Below are positions 25,890-34,891 of a DNA stretch of 64,000 nucleotides, piece by piece. How positions within the stretch are numbered: the stretch's first letter is position 1; the number at the start of each line of letters is the position of its first letter. The notes beneath the pieces were generated by a model. It saw only the letters and a list, made by a program, of their open reading frames with translations, had not been told where the DNA came from and did no database searches. Source of the DNA: an uncultured Bacteroides sp. (lineage in GTDB: Bacteria; Bacteroidota; Bacteroidia; Bacteroidales; Bacteroidaceae); assembly GCF_959029255.1 (NCBI RefSeq), contig NZ_CAUFUE010000015.1, forward strand, positions 48,823-112,822. The letters are read 5' to 3'. The position numbers were made by a program, and so were the translations under genes.

Positions 25890-27250
25890 AGAAAATGAAG
25901 TTTAGGTATTATTTATTATTGATACTTCCGATGTTGTTACTGCACCTCTTTGCGGGGTGCAGTGACGACTCCGGGGGAGGAAACGGAGAGCCGCTGCCAT
26001 CGCCCGTTAAAACCGGTAATGAGATAGTGGTTTATGAAGCCAATCCGAAAGTTTTTGCACGGGGCAATGCTTTGAATGCCATTTCTGCGCGATTGGATGA
26101 GATTAAGTCGCTAGGAGTAAATGTCTTGTGGCTGATGCCTGTCTATGAGCAAGGAGTAAAAGATGCCGTTGGTTCACCCTACTGCGTGAAAGATTATAAG
26201 AAGCTGAATGCCGACTATGGAACGGTAGACGATTTGAAGTCTTTGGTTGCGCAAGCCCATGGAAAAGGTATGCGTGTCATTCTGGACTGGGTAGCCAATC
26301 ATACCTCTTGGGATAATGCCTGGATACAAAATAAATCATGGTACACACAAGATGCCGGAGGTAACATAATCTCTCCCCAAGGCATGGGGTGGGCAGATGT
26401 GGCTGATTTGAATTACGATAACCGGGAGATGCGTGCAGCCATGCTGGAAGCCATGAAGTATTGGATAGAAACTGTAGATGCCGATGGTTATCGTTGCGAC
26501 TATGCCGAGGGAGTGCCCGATGATTTCTGGAAGCAAGCTATCAATGAACTGAAAGTGATAAAAGGCGACGACTTGCTGATGCTTGCAGAAGGAGGAGCGG
26601 CAACGTTGTTTACCGATGGATTTGACTTGGTTTACGGATGGGACTTCATTTCGAAATTGCAGGATGTATTTGTCGGAAAGACTACCTTGACGGCATTGTA
26701 TGAAGTGCATAAACAGGAATACCGGGGAGTGCCCGAAGGAAAACAACGTCTGCGTTATTCCACTAATCACGATTTGGCATCCGAGAAGTCGCCGTTGCAG
26801 GTGTATAAAAGTGAGCGTGGCGCAATGGCTGCTTTTGTCGTTGCAAGCATGCTGGGAGGAACGCCGCTCATCTATAGTTCACAAGAAATAGCCTATCCGC
26901 AACCGCTTTCTTTCTTCGACTACAGGCTGATGGATTGGAACGCCAATCCCGCTTATCAGGGTGAATATAAACAACTGATGAAAATCTATCAATCTTCCGC
27001 TTCTTTGCGGGGAGGAGATTTGAAGACCTACGAAACGGGGAAGGCGGCTTCTTTTTATCGGGCGAATGGAGAAAAGGGACTGTTTGTGGTTGTAAATACC
27101 GGCAATGAGTCTCTGACAATAAAAACACCGATAGAGCGCGCCGGTGAACGTATGAAGAATTTGTTGAATAATGAAGAGATAACACTTCCGGCAACTTTGA
27201 CTTTGGAAGCTTATCAATATTATATCTGGGAAAAAGAACAAACGCTATGA
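25886..27250 (+). CDS. GH13 alpha-amylase-family lipoprotein, probably surface-exposed
   Basis: A 454-residue lipoprotein (LLHLFAGCSDDSGGG). The acidic run after the Cys fits a surface export signal, so this is the likely SusG counterpart. The (beta/alpha)8 GH13 motifs are in place: region I DWVANHTSW, region II DGYRCDYAE with nucleophile D205, region III LMLAEGG with acid/base E235, region IV STNHDL with D296. It hydrolyses alpha-1,4-linked glucans. It is shorter than SusG and lacks an inserted binding module; the neighbouring tandem-CBM lipoprotein may supply binding. It overlaps both neighbours by four bases. Confidence 0.88.
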   Translation: MKKMKFRYYLLLILPMLLLHLFAGCSDDSGGGNGEPLPSPVKTGNEIVVYEANPKVFARGNALNAISARLDEIKSLGVNVLWLMPVYEQGVKDAVGSPYCVKDYKKLNADYGTVDDLKSLVAQAHGKGMRVILDWVANHTSWDNAWIQNKSWYTQDAGGNIISPQGMGWADVADLNYDNREMRAAMLEAMKYWIETVDADGYRCDYAEGVPDDFWKQAINELKVIKGDDLLMLAEGGAATLFTDGFDLVYGWDFISKLQDVFVGKTTLTALYEVHKQEYRGVPEGKQRLRYSTNHDLASEKSPLQVYKSERGAMAAFVVASMLGGTPLIYSSQEIAYPQPLSFFDYRLMDWNANPAYQGEYKQLMKIYQSSASLRGGDLKTYETGKAASFYRANGEKGLFVVVNTGNESLTIKTPIERAGERMKNLLNNEEITLPATLTLEAYQYYIWEKEQTL

Positions 27251-28578
27251 GAATAAGGGATATATTGTTTTCAATAGGGCTGTTGCTATTGCTCTATGCG
27301 TGTGGCACTAAGCAACCATTCAAGAATATAGCTGAAGGCGTGCCTGCGCCCGAAGATGTGGTGATGTATCAGGTGAACCCCCGCGTCTTTGCACCTGCTT
27401 CTTCTTTCAAGGCAGTGGGAGGGTATTTGGACTCTATCCACCGGTTGGGCGTGAATGTGGTATGGTTTATGCCGATTAATGAAGTGGGAAAAGAAAAATC
27501 AGTCAACTCGCCTTATTGTGTGAAAGATTACAAATCTGTAAACCCGGAATTTGGCACGATGGAAGATTTCAGACACCTGGTCGGCCAATGCCATGACAAG
27601 GGGATGAGTGTTATTATTGACTGGGTGGCGAACCATACTTCTTGGGATAATGCCTGGATGGAACATAAAGACTGGTATACGCAGGATGACGAAGGAAATG
27701 TGGTTTCTCCTGCCAATACGGGTTGGAAAGACGTTGCCGATTTGAATTTCGACAATCAGGAGATGCGCCTTGCCATGATTGATGCCATGAAATTCTGGGT
27801 AGATAGTGTAGGGGTAGATGGTTTTCGTTGCGATGCGGCCGATTTTGTCCCGTATGATTTCTGGAAACAGGCTCTCGACTCGCTTCGTGCCATTCCGGGA
27901 CATCCCTTGCTGATGCTGGCGGAGGGAAAGAGAAAAGACCATTTCACCGCCGGTTTCGATATGAACTACGCTTGGGATTTCTTGGAAGGAATTCGTGATG
28001 TGTTCCGGAAAGATACTTGTGCTTCTGCATTGTTTGATATAGACCGTGCGGAGTACGACTCTCTTGCTGCCGGAAAGATAAAACTCCGCTTCACCACCAA
28101 TCATGATGAGATGGCTAAGATGTCTCCCACACAAGAGTTTGGCAACGAACGTGGTGCGATGGCGGCATTTGTATTATCCACCTATTTGCATGGCGGCGCT
28201 TTGATTTACGGTTCGCAGGAAGTGGGTTATCCCGGGCGGATAGACTTTTTCCATTATTGTCCGGTAGACTGGAAGGCAAACCCTGCTTTGAGGGAAGAGT
28301 TCAAAACGTTGATGCGGCTCTATAATGAGCATCCCGCCATTCGTAAAGGTAATCTGAGGACTTATCCGGATTGCAATGTATCGGCCTTTGAGAAAGAACT
28401 GGATGAAGAACGCTTTTTGATATTGGTGAATGTGCGGAATAGCAGCCAGACCATTCCATTGCCGGGAGTTTATAAGGGATGTTCCGCTAAAGATATCTAT
28501 ACAAATGTACCGGTAGAACTGACAGATATGCTAACTTTGGCGCCATACGAATATAAGGTCTTCGAAATTACTCATTAA
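27247..28578 (+). CDS. GH13 alpha-amylase-family lipoprotein, probably periplasmic-side
   Basis: A 443-residue paralogue of the preceding GH13 protein, with the same motif order: DWVANHTSW, DGFRCDAAD (D196), LMLAEGK (E226), TTNHDE (D287). The lipobox LYACGTKQPFK has no acidic run after the Cys, so it is predicted to face the periplasm, like a SusA-type enzyme that trims imported oligosaccharides. The split into a surface and a periplasmic paralogue is an inference from the signals. The ATG overlaps the stop of the first GH13 gene by four bases. The pair probably arose by tandem duplication. Confidence 0.87.
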   Translation: MRIRDILFSIGLLLLLYACGTKQPFKNIAEGVPAPEDVVMYQVNPRVFAPASSFKAVGGYLDSIHRLGVNVVWFMPINEVGKEKSVNSPYCVKDYKSVNPEFGTMEDFRHLVGQCHDKGMSVIIDWVANHTSWDNAWMEHKDWYTQDDEGNVVSPANTGWKDVADLNFDNQEMRLAMIDAMKFWVDSVGVDGFRCDAADFVPYDFWKQALDSLRAIPGHPLLMLAEGKRKDHFTAGFDMNYAWDFLEGIRDVFRKDTCASALFDIDRAEYDSLAAGKIKLRFTTNHDEMAKMSPTQEFGNERGAMAAFVLSTYLHGGALIYGSQEVGYPGRIDFFHYCPVDWKANPALREEFKTLMRLYNEHPAIRKGNLRTYPDCNVSAFEKELDEERFLILVNVRNSSQTIPLPGVYKGCSAKDIYTNVPVELTDMLTLAPYEYKVFEITH

Positions 28579-28590
28579 ATTTGAACGAAT

Positions 28591-30732
28591 ATGATAAGAA
28601 CAACGATTTTAGGACTGTTGCTATGGCTGGCACCGCAAGCGTTTGCCCAACAATTGACTTCGCCGGATGGAAACTTGCAGTTGCACTTCCAATTGGAGGA
28701 AGGGGTACCCGTCTATCGGCTTGACTACAAAGGTAAGGGAGTTATTGCTTCAAGCCGTTTGGGACTGGAAATGGAGGAAGCTTCTTTGACCAGTGGCTTT
28801 TCACAAGTCGATACAAAGAACGCTTCTTTTGACGAAACATGGACACCGGTTTGGGGAGAATATAGCCGTATACGCAATCACTATAACGAGATGGCCGTTA
28901 CGCTGGTACAGAAAGAAAATAAAAACCACACCGTGCTGCTTCGGTTCCGCCTGTTCAACGACGGGCTGGGGTTTCGCTATGAACTTCCCGAACAGAAAAG
29001 TATGAATTATCTGACAGTGAAGGAAGAATGTACGGAGTTTAACCTGACGGGTAATCATAAAACTTTCTGTATTCCGGGAGATTATGATACGAACGAGTTT
29101 GCCTATACCACAGCTCCATTGTCGGAGATAAGGGAGGGGATGGAGAAGAACCTCCGGAAGAAAGGATATGAGTCCCGGGCAACCTCGTTTACGGTGCAGA
29201 CCCCGCTTATGATGAAAACCGCTGACGGACTTTATATCAATATACACGAGGCTGCTTTGGTAGATTATTCCGGTATGTTGCTGAACGTAGACGATAAGGC
29301 TTTCCGTCTCAGCGCCCATCTTACTCCTGATAAATTGGGTAAGAAAGGATACCTGCAACTACCATGCCACACGCCTTGGCGGACGGTAATCGTCAGCGAT
29401 GACGCCCGAGACATCCTCGCTTCCCAGTTGATTTTGAACCTGAACGAGCCATGCCGGTTTGAGGATACTTCCTGGATTAAACCCCAGAAATTTGTCGGCG
29501 TGTGGTGGGAGATGTTTACCGGTCAGGGCAGAACATGGGCATATAGCGATTTTTATAAAGCCAAACCCGGTATTACGGATTATACCGCGTTGACTCCCAA
29601 CGGCCGCCATGCAGCCAATACCGCCCATGTAAAGGAATACGTCGATTTTGCTGCCGAAAATGGTATTGATGCCGTCCTGGTGGAAGGCTGGAATGAGGGC
29701 TGGGAAGACTGGGCTTCCTATCGTAAAGACCGTCAGTTCCTGTTCACCAAGCCTTATCCCGATTTTGATATCAAAGAGTTGCAACGTTATGCTGCCGCTA
29801 AAGGTGTGCGCATCATGATGCACCATGAAACTTCTGCCAATGCAGCCGACTATGAACGGCAATTGGAAGATGCCTTCCAATACATGGTGGACAATGGTTA
29901 TAATTCGGTGAAAACCGGTTATGTGGGTTATGTCATTCCGCGAAGCGAATATCATTCTTCGCAATGGATGAACAACCATTATATTCATGTGGCAAAGCGT
30001 GCGGCGAAGTATAAGATTATGATAGACAGCCATGAGGCGGTACGTCCTACCGGCTTATGCCGGACCTATCCCAACTGGCTTGCCCAAGAGTCCGCCCGTG
30101 GCGGAGAATTTGAGTCTATGGGAGGAAACGACCCCGACCATACTACCATCCTTCCCTTTACCCGCTTGAAGGGTGGACCGATGGACTATACGCCGGGTAT
30201 CTTTGAAACTCGTTTGAGTTATTATGGTGACGGAAAGAAAAATGAACGTGTACATACTACATTAGTCAAGCAGCTGGCTTTGTACCTGACCATGCCGGGG
30301 CCTTTGCAAATGGCTGCCGACCTGCCTTCCAACTATCGTCGTTTTATGGATGCTTTCCAGTTCATCAAGGATGTCCCGGTGGACTGGGCTGATAGCCGTT
30401 ATCTTGAAGCGGAACCGGGAGATTATATCACTGTTGCCCGCAAGGCAAAAGACCGTGATGAGTGGTTTGTGGGAGCAATCACCGACGAGAATGCCCGTAC
30501 GGCGGTTATTCCTTTCGATTACCTTCCTGCCGGAAAGAAATACATAGCCACCGTCTATGAGGACGGTAAGGATGCCGATTGGGATACCAACCCGCAAAGT
30601 TATCGTATCCGTAAAGTGGTGGTAACCCATAGAAGTATACTGAAACAGAAGCTGGCCCGTAGCGGCGGGGTAGCTATCAGCCTGAAAGAAGCTACCAAAG
30701 AGGAGCTCAAGGGCTTGAAAGAGATTAAATGA
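28591..30732 (+). CDS. susB: GH97 alpha-glucosidase (SusB type)
   Basis: A 713-residue periplasmic enzyme (signal ending PQAFAQ) that releases glucose from alpha-linked oligosaccharides by an inverting, calcium-dependent mechanism. Its glutamates match the published B. thetaiotaomicron SusB residues in spacing: E413 (HHET), E482 (DSHEAVRPTG), E500 and E506 (QESARGGEF). The gaps of 69, 18 and 6 equal those between SusB E439, E508, E526 and E532, so bases, acid and calcium ligands all appear intact. The N-terminal beta-sandwich and C-terminal beta domain are complete. Last gene of the starch operon; a terminator follows. Confidence 0.93.
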   Translation: MIRTTILGLLLWLAPQAFAQQLTSPDGNLQLHFQLEEGVPVYRLDYKGKGVIASSRLGLEMEEASLTSGFSQVDTKNASFDETWTPVWGEYSRIRNHYNEMAVTLVQKENKNHTVLLRFRLFNDGLGFRYELPEQKSMNYLTVKEECTEFNLTGNHKTFCIPGDYDTNEFAYTTAPLSEIREGMEKNLRKKGYESRATSFTVQTPLMMKTADGLYINIHEAALVDYSGMLLNVDDKAFRLSAHLTPDKLGKKGYLQLPCHTPWRTVIVSDDARDILASQLILNLNEPCRFEDTSWIKPQKFVGVWWEMFTGQGRTWAYSDFYKAKPGITDYTALTPNGRHAANTAHVKEYVDFAAENGIDAVLVEGWNEGWEDWASYRKDRQFLFTKPYPDFDIKELQRYAAAKGVRIMMHHETSANAADYERQLEDAFQYMVDNGYNSVKTGYVGYVIPRSEYHSSQWMNNHYIHVAKRAAKYKIMIDSHEAVRPTGLCRTYPNWLAQESARGGEFESMGGNDPDHTTILPFTRLKGGPMDYTPGIFETRLSYYGDGKKNERVHTTLVKQLALYLTMPGPLQMAADLPSNYRRFMDAFQFIKDVPVDWADSRYLEAEPGDYITVARKAKDRDEWFVGAITDENARTAVIPFDYLPAGKKYIATVYEDGKDADWDTNPQSYRIRKVVVTHRSILKQKLARSGGVAISLKEATKEELKGLKEIK

Positions 30733-30773
30733 AGGAAATTTTCCTGCATTTAATATTAAAGTTAACAATAGGG

Positions 30774-30806
30774 GAAGCACGGACCGGGAGGTTCGTGCTT
30801 TTTTTT
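30774..30806 (+). terminator. Intrinsic terminator of the starch PUL
   Basis: AAGCACGGACC (from 30775) pairs with GGTTCGTGCTT through 11 base pairs with one G-U, with a GGGA loop, followed directly by a run of eight T. It lies 43 bases after the GH97 stop. Confidence 0.85.
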
Positions 30807-30886
30807 GCGATAATAAAATAAGTGACTCGCTATGCAAACATTAGCTTCATAGGATGTAAAGTTCCTTTGGTAGTAAGATAAACTTT

Positions 30887-31080
30887 AAATGAAGTCTTTG
30901 TTTTTATAAATGAAGTCTTCATTTTTAAAAACGAAACCTTTATTTATAGAAATGAAAGCTTCGTTTTAAGTTTATATAGGCACGAAGGTAACTTTATGTA
31001 GGCACGAAGGTAAGTTTATATAGGTATGAAGGTAGTTTTATGTAGGTATGAAGGTAGTTTTATGTAGGTATGAAGGGTAT
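30887..31080. repeat. Two adjoining periodic arrays (4 x 21 bp, then 5 x 22 bp)
   Basis: Four 21-base units start at 30887, 30908, 30929 and 30950 (AAATGAAGTCTT-like). Five 22-base units follow at 30971, 30993, 31015, 31037 and 31059 (TTTATGTAGGTATGAAGGTA-like, the last two nearly identical). They lie in the 779-base gene-free stretch 30733-31511. There is no ORF of note and no CRISPR-like spacers. Confidence 0.85.
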
Positions 31081-31134
31081 TTGTATCGGCATGGATCTAA
31101 GTTATTAGCCATGCGACGGATATATAGGAATATG

Positions 31135-31271
31135 TCAAAACCCTGAAAATCACTATCATTCTGTCACCCTGAGCGTAGTCGAAGGGTCTCATCCCCCTAT
31201 GTTGACAGAGGAGATGAGATGCTTCGACTACGCTCAGCATGACAGGATGATAAGTCTTTTCAGGGTTTTGA
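31135..31271. repeat. Long REP/MITE-like palindrome
   Basis: Left arm 31135-31192 and right arm 31214-31271 are complementary over nearly their whole length. The core, CCTGAGCGTAGTCGAAG mirrored by CTTCGACTACGCTCAG, is the common TTCGAC/CTCAG intergenic palindrome. The outer arms TCAAAACCCTGAAAA and TTTTCAGGGTTTTGA extend it. A transcript would fold into one hairpin of about 137 bases. No coding capacity. Confidence 0.85.
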
Positions 31272-31399
31272 TACACACGCACACACACTATCAATTTGGA
31301 TTTGGTTTTATTAACAGAAAAACACCGTTTCTTCCTTAGGGATTGGGGCTTCTTATCTGTTTTATATAAAGGGGGCATGGTTTTAACTTGACGCTCTTT

Positions 31400-31474
31400 G
31401 ATTGCCGGAACATGCAACTCCGTCAGATTGCCGGAACATGTAACTCCGTCAGATTGCCGGAACATGCAACTCCG
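31400..31474. repeat. Three 26-bp direct repeats
   Basis: GATTGCCGGAACATGCAACT with the following CCGTCA repeats with a 26-base period from 31400, 31426 and 31452 (one C/T change in copy 2; copy 3 ends early). It lies 38 bases before the DUF5009 gene and may include its regulatory region. Confidence 0.85.
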
Positions 31475-31511
31475 GTATCTGTATTAATGTTGAATTCTAA
31501 GAGACACTGGT

Positions 31512-32738
31512 ATGAACGATAAAACTATTTATTCGCAACGCAATCCGGGGATTGATATGCTACGAGCATTGACTATGTTTGTTATGATTTTTGTAAATGA
31601 TTTCTGGAAGGTGCATGATGTGCCCCATTGGTTGGAACATGCTGTCTACGGTGAAGATTTTATGGGGCTGGCAGATGTTGTATTTCCCTGTTTCCTGTTT
31701 GCTGTGGGTATGTCCATTCCCTATGCCATTGAACGTAGATATGCAAAGGGATATTCGGTGGAATCTACATTGGGACATATCCTTTCGCGTACATTTGCGC
31801 TATTGGTGATGGGAGCTTTTATCACTAATTCGGAGTTTCGTCTTTCATCGGATGTCAGTTATCCGATAGGGGTATATTGGTTTTTGATGGCGATAGGGTT
31901 TATAGCCGTATGGAATCAATATCCGAAACCTTCCTCCAATACCCAAAAGAATTTGTTCCTACTATTCAAAGTTATCGGTGTGGCGCTTCTCCTATATCTG
32001 GCATTTACGTTTCGTAGCCCCAAAGGGGGCGTTTTCGGAGCTTATTGGGGAATATTGGGAGCAATCGGCTGGACATATCTGGTGTGCACCGTTATCTATC
32101 TGTTTACTCGTGACCGTCTGAAATATCTGATATATGCCTGGGTAGCCTTTGTACTCATCTGCCTGCTAAGTACGCCGATGCGCGAAGAATTCGGAGGAGC
32201 TGCCATCCTTGCATTTCCTGAACCGAACTTCTATCAGGGGATGCTGAACATCCTTCATATCGGCAACGGGGCGTTACCGGCATTTACGATGGGTGGCATA
32301 ATTCTGTCTGTTGCCAGTGCCCGGTTTGCAAGTCGAAGTAATGCATGGAAAGTGCGGAATGCATTGATGGTGGCAGCGGGGCTGCTGCTACTGGGAATTC
32401 TTTCGCATCATTGCTGGATTGTATCTAAAATAAGCGCTACTCCTCCTTGGGTGTTTTATGTAACCGCCATTTCGGTGGCCACATATACGTTATTGAGTTA
32501 TCTGGTTAGCCACCATATCACGGGCTGGTTCAATCTGATACGCCCTGCCGGAACCGCCACATTGACTACTTACCTGGTGCCTTATGTCTTTTATGGATTT
32601 GCCGATGTCACCGGTATTATCCTGCCTGATTGGTTCACTCATGGTTTCATGGGACTGGTCAATTGCATCTGTTTCGCTTTTGTGGTGATTGGCGTTACCT
32701 GGGTGATGGAGAAATTGCATATTAAACTTAAAATATAA
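31512..32738 (+). CDS. DUF5009 / heparan-glucosaminide acetyltransferase-like membrane protein
   Basis: A 408-residue integral membrane protein with about ten TM helices. The start RNPGIDMLRALTMFVMIFVN and DVVFPCFLFAVGMSIPYA are hallmarks of the HGSNAT/NagX-like acyltransferase group (DUF5009), in which an acetyl group is passed across the membrane to a periplasmic sugar. The gene ends five bases before a GHL10/CBM9-like lipoprotein gene, so the two form an operon. A joint role in acetylating and handling an amino-sugar glycan, perhaps peptidoglycan or mucin derived, is inferred. Three 26-base repeats lie just upstream. Confidence 0.8.
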   Translation: MNDKTIYSQRNPGIDMLRALTMFVMIFVNDFWKVHDVPHWLEHAVYGEDFMGLADVVFPCFLFAVGMSIPYAIERRYAKGYSVESTLGHILSRTFALLVMGAFITNSEFRLSSDVSYPIGVYWFLMAIGFIAVWNQYPKPSSNTQKNLFLLFKVIGVALLLYLAFTFRSPKGGVFGAYWGILGAIGWTYLVCTVIYLFTRDRLKYLIYAWVAFVLICLLSTPMREEFGGAAILAFPEPNFYQGMLNILHIGNGALPAFTMGGIILSVASARFASRSNAWKVRNALMVAAGLLLLGILSHHCWIVSKISATPPWVFYVTAISVATYTLLSYLVSHHITGWFNLIRPAGTATLTTYLVPYVFYGFADVTGIILPDWFTHGFMGLVNCICFAFVVIGVTWVMEKLHIKLKI

Positions 32739-32743
32739 ATACG

Positions 32744-34783
32744 ATGAAGAAAATTCTTTTCCCCCTGTTTTTGCTGCTGTTTTTATCGTTAGGCGTGTGC
32801 TCGTGCCGACAGGAAGCGAAAGAAACCACGAAAGAATATCCAATGTTCTGGACATGGCTTGACTATCGGCCCGACATGAATTTTGATTCCATTTGCGGGG
32901 TGATGAATGAACTGGGCATGGAAGGTATTCTGCTGAATGCGCCTACGCCCGATGATTACCGGGTAGCGATACCCATTGCCCATAAACATGGCATTGAAGT
33001 ATATGCATGGTTGTGGACCATGAACTTGGAGCACGACCGCGACCGGATACTGAAGGAGCATCCCGAATGGTTTAGTGTGAACCGGAATGGGAAAAGCCTG
33101 GCGGATACTACAGCCTACGTAGATTATTATAAATTCCTTTGTCCTGCATTGCCTGAGGTGCGGGAGTTTATCAAAGATAAGATAAAGTCCTATTGTGAAG
33201 TGGAAGGATTGAACGGTATCGCTATAGACTATCACCGCTTTGTCGATGTCGTACTTCCTACTACTTTGTGGCCTCACTATGGCATTGTTCAGGATCGTGA
33301 ATATGCTGCTTGGGATTATGGCTATCACCCTGCCATGCTCAGGAAGTTCAAAGAGCAATACGGCTATGACCCCCGCGAACAGGAAGACCCTTCACTGGAT
33401 GTGAATTGGCGCCGGTTCCGGTGTGACCAGATTACTGAAGTAGCCAATATGATTGCTGAAGTCGTGCATTCATACGGAAAGACTATGGCTGCTTCGCCGT
33501 TCCCTACCCCGAAGATGGCTTCACGCATGGTGCGCCAGGATTGGGGTAACTGGAATTTGGATATTGTATTTCCGATGGTTTATCACACGTTCTATACCGA
33601 AGATGTCAGTTTTATTTCCGACTGTACGGTTGAGAATGCGCGCGACAAGAATGAACAGACTACATTGTATTGCGGGATGACGGCAACCGACGGACCGGAG
33701 ATGTTTGAATGTATGGATGCTGCTTTGAACAATGGAGCGCAAGGCATTTCGGTGTTTACCATAAATGGTTTGCGTTCTCCTGAAGTGAGAAAACAATTCA
33801 AGGCTTATACGGATAGTGTGAAGGCCGTGCGTGCAGCCAATGGCGGATTGATAAAGGTTTCTCATCCGGCTGTGGCCGACGCTGACCCTTTTAAGCATGA
33901 AGGTGTCATGAAACGGGTGGAACAACGTATGCGGCAGCTTATAGCTGAAGCGGAGGGGAAAGAAGAGCTTGCCCCGTTGGCGTTGGGTGAATATGAACTG
34001 GGTGACTATTACGATGCGACCAGGCATTATCAGGTAGTGGATAATAATAGTGGAATTACCTTTGATGTTACTTTCTATTTCTATGGAGATGTATTGTCTG
34101 GATGGGATGTCGCGAAGGCAAATCAAGGCTCAAAGAACCTGTTTGTAAAGAAGATTGCGTGTACTGATGTTCCCGAAGCTGAAACGGTACGTTCATTACT
34201 GGATAAAAACAACATAGGGTTTCATTCAATTGATGTGGCTAATTGGAAGGAATTTCCGTATAAACCGGAAGTCAGCTTCCGTATTGCCCATACCGGTAAC
34301 TGTATATTGCTGCATTATAAAGTGAAAGAAGCGAGTGTGCGTGCTGTAGCTGCCGAAGACAACGGGCATGTATGGGAGGATGCTTGCGTAGAGTTCTTTG
34401 TATCGCCTACGTCGGATAGTTGTTACTACAATTTTGAGTGTAATTGCATCGGCAGATTGTTAATTCAGGGTGGTCCTCTTGGTAATAATCGTCCGTTGGC
34501 AAGCGCGCAGACCTTGAATGCGGTGAAACGCTGGAGTTCATTGGGTGACAAGCCTTTTAAGGAACGTGCCGGAGCGTGTAGCTGGGAACTGGCTCTGGTA
34601 ATACCTGCTTCGGCTTTCTTCTTGCATCCGCTGGATAATCTGGATGGAAAAACGATGAGGGGAAATTTCTATAAGTGTGGCGATAAACTGCAAACTCCCC
34701 ATTATCTTTCATGGAATCCCATCGGTTTGGAGCATCCCATGTTTCACTGTCCGGATTATTTCGGTACACTTTCTTTTGAATAA
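32744..34783 (+). CDS. GHL10-like TIM-barrel lipoprotein with C-terminal CBM9-like domain
   Basis: A 679-residue lipoprotein (lipobox LGVCSC). Residues about 30-370 resemble the GHL10/DUF4985-type glycoside hydrolase-like TIM barrel: FWTWLDYRPDMNFDSICGVM, EGILLNAPTPDDY, IEVYAWLWTMN, LNGIAIDYHRFVDV, DIVFPMVYHTFY and GAQGISVFTINGL. A helical and linker segment follows, then residues about 495-679 look like a CBM9-like carbohydrate-binding beta-sandwich (WEDACVEFFVSPTSDSCYYN, FECNCIGRLLI, WELALVIPASAFF). It probably cuts or binds a glycan in the envelope. Acidic residues in IAIDYHRF and NAPTPDD could be catalytic, but this is not established. Operon partner of the DUF5009 acyltransferase. Confidence 0.7.
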   Translation: MKKILFPLFLLLFLSLGVCSCRQEAKETTKEYPMFWTWLDYRPDMNFDSICGVMNELGMEGILLNAPTPDDYRVAIPIAHKHGIEVYAWLWTMNLEHDRDRILKEHPEWFSVNRNGKSLADTTAYVDYYKFLCPALPEVREFIKDKIKSYCEVEGLNGIAIDYHRFVDVVLPTTLWPHYGIVQDREYAAWDYGYHPAMLRKFKEQYGYDPREQEDPSLDVNWRRFRCDQITEVANMIAEVVHSYGKTMAASPFPTPKMASRMVRQDWGNWNLDIVFPMVYHTFYTEDVSFISDCTVENARDKNEQTTLYCGMTATDGPEMFECMDAALNNGAQGISVFTINGLRSPEVRKQFKAYTDSVKAVRAANGGLIKVSHPAVADADPFKHEGVMKRVEQRMRQLIAEAEGKEELAPLALGEYELGDYYDATRHYQVVDNNSGITFDVTFYFYGDVLSGWDVAKANQGSKNLFVKKIACTDVPEAETVRSLLDKNNIGFHSIDVANWKEFPYKPEVSFRIAHTGNCILLHYKVKEASVRAVAAEDNGHVWEDACVEFFVSPTSDSCYYNFECNCIGRLLIQGGPLGNNRPLASAQTLNAVKRWSSLGDKPFKERAGACSWELALVIPASAFFLHPLDNLDGKTMRGNFYKCGDKLQTPHYLSWNPIGLEHPMFHCPDYFGTLSFE

Positions 34784-34852
34784 TTCAGGAGGAATTGCTT
34801 TTCATGCTATGACTTATTCGTCTGATTGCAGCGGAATTATGCGTTTTTTTCC

Positions 34853-34860
34853 TAACTTTG
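34853..34860 (+). promoter_or_regulatory. Candidate -7 box for prfB
   Basis: TAACTTTG matches TAnnTTTG, 31 bases before the prfB start. A weak TTGC -33-like element sits at 34826-34829. Confidence 0.5.
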
Positions 34861-34891
34861 CCGTCCAAAAGATAGAATTTGAAGAAAGTAT

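Noticed and set aside
30887..31080. CRISPR array
   Set aside because: Units are degenerate and contiguous without unique spacers, and no cas genes are present in the window.
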